DNA of 53,430 nucleotides, from the NCBI GenBank assembly GCA_964578835.1, contig CAZOEL010000047.1:1-53430 (forward strand), written 5' to 3'. The stretch is from CAZOEL01 sp964578835 (GTDB taxonomy: Bacteria; Desulfobacterota; Syntrophobacteria; Syntrophobacterales; Syntrophobacteraceae). Positions 50,131-53,430 of this stretch are shown here, piece by piece; the stretch's first letter is position 1; each line of letters opens with the position of its first letter. The notes under the pieces were generated by a model that was not told where the DNA came from, did no database searches, and saw only the letters and a program-made list of their open reading frames with translations. Both the position numbers and the translations under genes were made by a program.

Positions 50131-51180
50131 ATGATTGCATCGCCCATACGCGTATTGTTATGTTTCTCATTGTTTTCAATTTATTCTTCTATTGGAGGAG
50201 CGGGCCTGGCGATCTCGGAAGCAAACAAAAGTCCCTTCTGCTGGGGGCTGGCTCTGGACGGTTATCCCATCACCAACGCAATGCTCGACGCCGCCGAAAA
50301 CGAATCAGGCGCGCCGGCGCAGGTAATTCTCTTTTTCCTCCAATGGCCCTCATCTCCACAAGAGGGCATATTCCCGCTAGACAGCCTGGACGCCATTCAT
50401 ACAAGAGGGGCGGTTCCCTGCATCACTTGGGAGCCGATGTATTACGAAGAAGGCCGGGAAATAACCATTTTGCATAAGCGGATATTAGGGGGGGGTTATG
50501 ATCCCTACCTCACCTCTTTTGCGCAAGCCGCCAAGAAGTGGCGTAAGCCCCTGGTCATCCGGTTCGCTCACGAGATGAACATTGAAAGATACCACTGGGG
50601 CGTCGATAAGGACGATTATGGCCCCCGGAGCCCGGAGATATATAAAAGGATGTTTCGATACGTGGTCTCCGCCTTCCGTAAAGTCGGGGCGTCGAATGTT
50701 CTCTGGGCATTTTGCCCGAACTCTGAGTCCCTTCCCAACACCTCACTCGATCCCGGAAGCGCATGGAATCAGATAGCCAATTACTATCCCGGTAGCGATG
50801 TCGTAGACATTGTGGGCGCGGATGGCTACAACTGGGGAACGACTCAAACCCGCGAGCGGAATGGGTGGGACAGTCGCTGGTTATCCTTTCGAGACATCTT
50901 CCATTCCGCGCACTCCCAAATACAGGCTATTGCCCCCAACAAACCCTTCTTCATTTTCGAAACGGCCTGCGTCACTGAGGGCGGCGATAAAAACCTCTGG
51001 ATTAAGGAAGCGCTTCAGACGGCTTTGGAATGGAAAATGCGGGGAATTATATGGTTTCACGTCCGCAAGGAGCAGGACTGGCGCTTCAACAAGGGCGTCG
51101 ACAGCGCCGCAGCCGCAGCGGTCCAATCCTCGAAAAACTGTCCTCCACATTTTCTACAGCCAATGAGGGGCGAGAAGTGA
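50131..51180 (+). CDS. Secreted GH26-family glycoside hydrolase
   Basis: The 349-residue protein has a signal peptide (about 1-28) and a TIM-barrel of glycoside hydrolase family 26 (beta-mannanase and related). The acid/base Glu-148 is in IRFAHEMN and the nucleophile Glu-277 in FIFETA; ITWEPM and FHVRKEQDWRF are also typical. It is 6 bp after the synthase gene. In synthase-dependent systems a hydrolase (BcsZ, PgaB, AlgL) trims the polymer in the periplasm, so GH26 hints that the product has beta-mannan or mixed beta-glucan linkages. Confidence 0.9.
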   Translation: MIASPIRVLLCFSLFSIYSSIGGAGLAISEANKSPFCWGLALDGYPITNAMLDAAENESGAPAQVILFFLQWPSSPQEGIFPLDSLDAIHTRGAVPCITWEPMYYEEGREITILHKRILGGGYDPYLTSFAQAAKKWRKPLVIRFAHEMNIERYHWGVDKDDYGPRSPEIYKRMFRYVVSAFRKVGASNVLWAFCPNSESLPNTSLDPGSAWNQIANYYPGSDVVDIVGADGYNWGTTQTRERNGWDSRWLSFRDIFHSAHSQIQAIAPNKPFFIFETACVTEGGDKNLWIKEALQTALEWKMRGIIWFHVRKEQDWRFNKGVDSAAAAAVQSSKNCPPHFLQPMRGEK

Positions 51181-51206
51181 TGCATTCTCAAAAGACGGGA
51201 AGCCGC

Positions 51207-52007
51207 CTACAGTGACTTGATATACATCATCACCATAGTGTTATAGTTCGTATATTGCTTGCGCTCCAGCTCCTTGATAGCTGCGAGAAACGGCAATATG
51301 GCCTCCGAAGCGAAAGTGATTTTAAACAGATCCAGGTAAATCTCCGATTCCACCATGGATCGTAATTCTTCCAGGTCCAGAAAGACAGGAACCTCCGTCC
51401 CGGCTCTCAGCTCCAGCTCAGCCCTCTCGTAAAGCGCTTCTAGCTTCTTTCTATTATCAGTTATTCTATTTTTGACATCATCAAGCAAATACTCTTTCAA
51501 CAACGGGAACTCTTCAGCTGGATACAGGGTGACCCTGGAAAAATAGGGGATGAGGTGATTGAGATAAATGAGAACACCCTTTTTGAGCAGGATTGAATCC
51601 TTCAATACCTTTAGTATCAAGTCCTCTTCGGATACAAACTCCTGAAGGTCTATTCCGACCTCTCTGCTATCTAAAGAAATGAAAAGGGGACAATGCAGCG
51701 GGCTCTTTCTTTCCATTCGCACACCGCAAACCTGGGATTGAAGCTCATCATCCCACTTCGACCAGATGACTTTACCCTGGCTGAAGTTAACGTCGTACAG
51801 CCGAAAAGGCACATGGAAGTTGACATCATCGCCTTGCTTAAGCCTTTCCCGGCTGACCACCCAATGTGGAATGGCGAACCTGAGTCCATGGGCGCTGATA
51901 TCCATTGGGAGGTACTCAAAGCACAGGTGATCCTCCTCTCTAGAGCCAAGAAAAGGGAGCACTACGGAATCAAACTCGAAGCGCCGTTCTCTGCGTTGCT
52001 CTTCCAC
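51207..52007 (-). CDS. Stand-alone PilZ c-di-GMP receptor with C-terminal helical domain
   Basis: The 266-residue protein has an N-terminal PilZ domain: RRERR (Arg-5 to Arg-9, the RxxxR motif) and MDISAHGLRFAIP with the DxSxxG motif, followed by the barrel strand GKVIWSKWD. The C-terminal 150 residues are helical and not recognised. It is transcribed after the REC-PP2C gene (41-bp gap) and converges on the GH26 gene, 26 bp apart. Since the synthase lacks a PilZ domain, this could be the c-di-GMP receptor for the polymer machine (inference). Confidence 0.88.
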   Translation of the reverse strand: MEEQRRERRFEFDSVVLPFLGSREEDHLCFEYLPMDISAHGLRFAIPHWVVSRERLKQGDDVNFHVPFRLYDVNFSQGKVIWSKWDDELQSQVCGVRMERKSPLHCPLFISLDSREVGIDLQEFVSEEDLILKVLKDSILLKKGVLIYLNHLIPYFSRVTLYPAEEFPLLKEYLLDDVKNRITDNRKKLEALYERAELELRAGTEVPVFLDLEELRSMVESEIYLDLFKITFASEAILPFLAAIKELERKQYTNYNTMVMMYIKSL

Positions 52008-52048
52008 GACTACTCCCCTCGCCCTCGATGTCCAACATTCTCAAACAG

Positions 52049-53242
52049 TTATTCGGACCCCTTGCGCCATTCCCCGTATTCGATGCCGACAAGACTCACA
52101 TCATCCTGCAACTTCCCGCCACGGCCAAAATCCATGAGAGATGCCTGAGCGCGGTCTAGAATCTCCCCTACGGGCTCATCCTTGAGGCTCACCAGCAAAT
52201 CGATCAAACGATCTTCTCCGTAGGAAATCCCTTCGGCATTCTGGTATTCGGTCAAACCGTCAGTGTAGAAAAACAGCTTATCCCCACCTTGCAATTCTAT
52301 CGTCCCTTCTTCAAACGGGACCATCCCCCCAAGCCCGATTATTGTTCCTCCTTTATCCAAAAGCTCCATGGTCCCATCGGAGTGCATAAGAACCGGGAAG
52401 GGATGAGCCGCATTGCTGTAGCGCAACTGTCCAGTCTGAGCATTGAGGATCGCATAGACGATAGTAAAGTATTTGTCAAAGCGTTCTATGGGATATTCTC
52501 TGTCCAATTCTTCGAGGACTTCCCGTGGAGAAACGATCTCATAGAAAGGCGCGACATCCATCCGTTTTTTGCAAAGATAGCCGCTGTGAGGCTGGAGCAT
52601 TTGGGAAACTGAGACGGTCACCATGGCGGAAGGCGCTCCATGGCCGCTCACGTCCACCATGTAAAAGCCCATATGAACTTCATCCAGCCGAAAAGCATTG
52701 AAAATATCTCCTCCAATCATCTCGCATGGAGTGAACTTCCAAGCTATTTCGATATTATCCAGAGCGGGCTTCTTACGAGGCAGAAGGCTTCGCTGGATAG
52801 CGGCAGCCGCCTTTAAATCTTCATCCAGACGCGCCTGCTTTTCGATAAGCTCTTTTATCAGCGCTCTAAGCTTGAGCTGGGTTTCCACGCGAGCCAGCAC
52901 TTCGCCCAAGTTGAAGGGTTTTGTGATGTAATCCGCCCCGCCGATCTCCAACCCTCGTATCTTGTCTTCGACGTCGCTTTTCGCAGAAAGGAAGATTACG
53001 GGGATATCAGCTGTTCTTTTGTCTCCTTTGAGAGATGAGCAGACTTGATAGCCGTCAAGCTCGGGCATAACGATGTCAAGCAAGATGAGGTCCGGGAGAT
53101 GCGTAACTGAACGCTCCAGGGCCTCCTTCCCATCGCAGGCTTCGATGACTTTATGGCCAGCTTTCAAGAGAGTCACAGTCAAAAGCTTCCGATTAGTGGC
53201 ATTGTCGTCAGCAATGAGAATTCTTCCCGTCATATTCGCCAT
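52049..53242 (-). CDS. Response regulator with PP2C/SpoIIE-type phosphatase (RsbU-like)
   Basis: The 397-residue protein has an N-terminal receiver domain (residues 5-122; DD at 12-13, phospho-acceptor Asp-56 in LLDIVMPE, Lys in ITKPF), a coiled-coil linker with AAAIQRSLLPRKKP and a SpoIIE/PP2C domain (about 165-390) with GGDIFNAF, VDVSGHGAPSAM, FFYTDGLTE and DDVSL. Such proteins dephosphorylate STAS antagonists after phosphorelay input. It fits the kinase and STAS genes at 42771-43574. GAGG precedes ATG 53242. Confidence 0.93.
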   Translation of the reverse strand: MANMTGRILIADDNATNRKLLTVTLLKAGHKVIEACDGKEALERSVTHLPDLILLDIVMPELDGYQVCSSLKGDKRTADIPVIFLSAKSDVEDKIRGLEIGGADYITKPFNLGEVLARVETQLKLRALIKELIEKQARLDEDLKAAAAIQRSLLPRKKPALDNIEIAWKFTPCEMIGGDIFNAFRLDEVHMGFYMVDVSGHGAPSAMVTVSVSQMLQPHSGYLCKKRMDVAPFYEIVSPREVLEELDREYPIERFDKYFTIVYAILNAQTGQLRYSNAAHPFPVLMHSDGTMELLDKGGTIIGLGGMVPFEEGTIELQGGDKLFFYTDGLTEYQNAEGISYGEDRLIDLLVSLKDEPVGEILDRAQASLMDFGRGGKLQDDVSLVGIEYGEWRKGSE

Positions 53243-53430
53243 CTGGCCTCACTGAAGTTATATGGACCGATTATCAAGATGAGAGCTGGACAGCCTGAAG
53301 TTATCATTTCTTCCGATCTTTTAACAGCCTGGAATCAGAGAAGCTTTCATGGGTCGGCGTAAAGTGCGTACACGATAAATTTGTTCTCATTCAGAAATGA
53401 CCATGTGTACGGGAATCTTTTTCCCTGAAC
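53243..53430. other. Upstream region of the response-regulator gene (window edge)
   Basis: 188 bp without a gene. A GTACAC...GTGTAC inverted pair spans about 53371-53413. No clear promoter was found for the minus-strand gene. Confidence 0.3.

Noticed and set aside
1..53430. CRISPR array
   Set aside because: No regularly spaced repeats of 20-40 bp and no cas genes were seen.

Overview
The window looks like a chromosomal contig from a Desulfobacterota (former Deltaproteobacteria) relative. The signs are a CooC-type CODH nickel-insertion ATPase, a stand-alone IMP cyclohydrolase half of PurH, a type IV minor-pilin/PilY1 locus behind a cyclic-di-GMP riboswitch, a sigma54-type promoter, and many response-regulator/c-di-GMP proteins. 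A run of 10 Ns at 8113-8122 shows it is a scaffolded, possibly metagenomic, assembly. The taxon is an inference from gene content.

Positions 1 to about 4445 are the right-hand part of an integrated element sitting in the 3' end of a tRNA-Leu(CAA) gene. It carries a tyrosine integrase with a small ribbon-helix-helix protein, a three-gene toxin-antitoxin-chaperone (TAC) module (HigB-like toxin, HigA-like antitoxin, SecB-like chaperone), an unknown gene behind a three-way-junction RNA-like structure, and a secreted unknown. The left end of the element is outside the window.

The backbone follows. 4.9-7.8 kb: REC-HD-GYP c-di-GMP phosphodiesterase, TrmI tRNA methyltransferase, a small secreted protein. 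7.8-12.4 kb: a BMP-family nucleoside-type ABC importer (binding protein, double ATPase, two permeases), then a citrate synthase family enzyme and a nine-repeat TPR protein. 14.9-22.7 kb, leftward: pilE-like pilin, small secreted protein, PilY1, FimT/GspH, PilV, PilW and PilX, preceded by a GEMM-I riboswitch. 23.7-24.1 kb has no protein gene but holds tandem repeats, a close sigma54 promoter match, a possible 71-nt small RNA with an exposed anti-Shine-Dalgarno stretch, and a 20-bp-arm palindrome.

24.2-37.0 kb is mostly leftward housekeeping: two cysteine-cluster proteins, FmdB zinc ribbon (rightward), FtsY, an NTF2-like secreted protein, MraY, a MurG fused to a HEAT-repeat domain, TsaC/Sua5, PurE, PurD, the IMP cyclohydrolase, CooC and a small membrane protein. 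37.2-39.4 kb is aroE-aroA. 39.7-40.6 kb is a leftward HTH/zinc-ribbon regulator plus a cyclodeaminase/cyclohydrolase-type enzyme.

41.0-53.2 kb is the most coherent accessory system. A rightward run encodes a GGDEF diguanylate cyclase, an RsbW-like kinase, a STAS antagonist, two TPR scaffold proteins, a TPR-beta-barrel outer-membrane exporter, a cellulose-synthase-like GT2 and a secreted GH26 hydrolase. It faces a leftward pair: a REC-PP2C phosphatase and a stand-alone PilZ protein. I read this as a synthase-dependent exopolysaccharide system controlled by a complete partner-switching circuit (kinase, STAS, phosphatase) and c-di-GMP (cyclase, PilZ). The combination with GH26 does not match a named system I know (Pel, Psl, Pga, Bcs, Alg).
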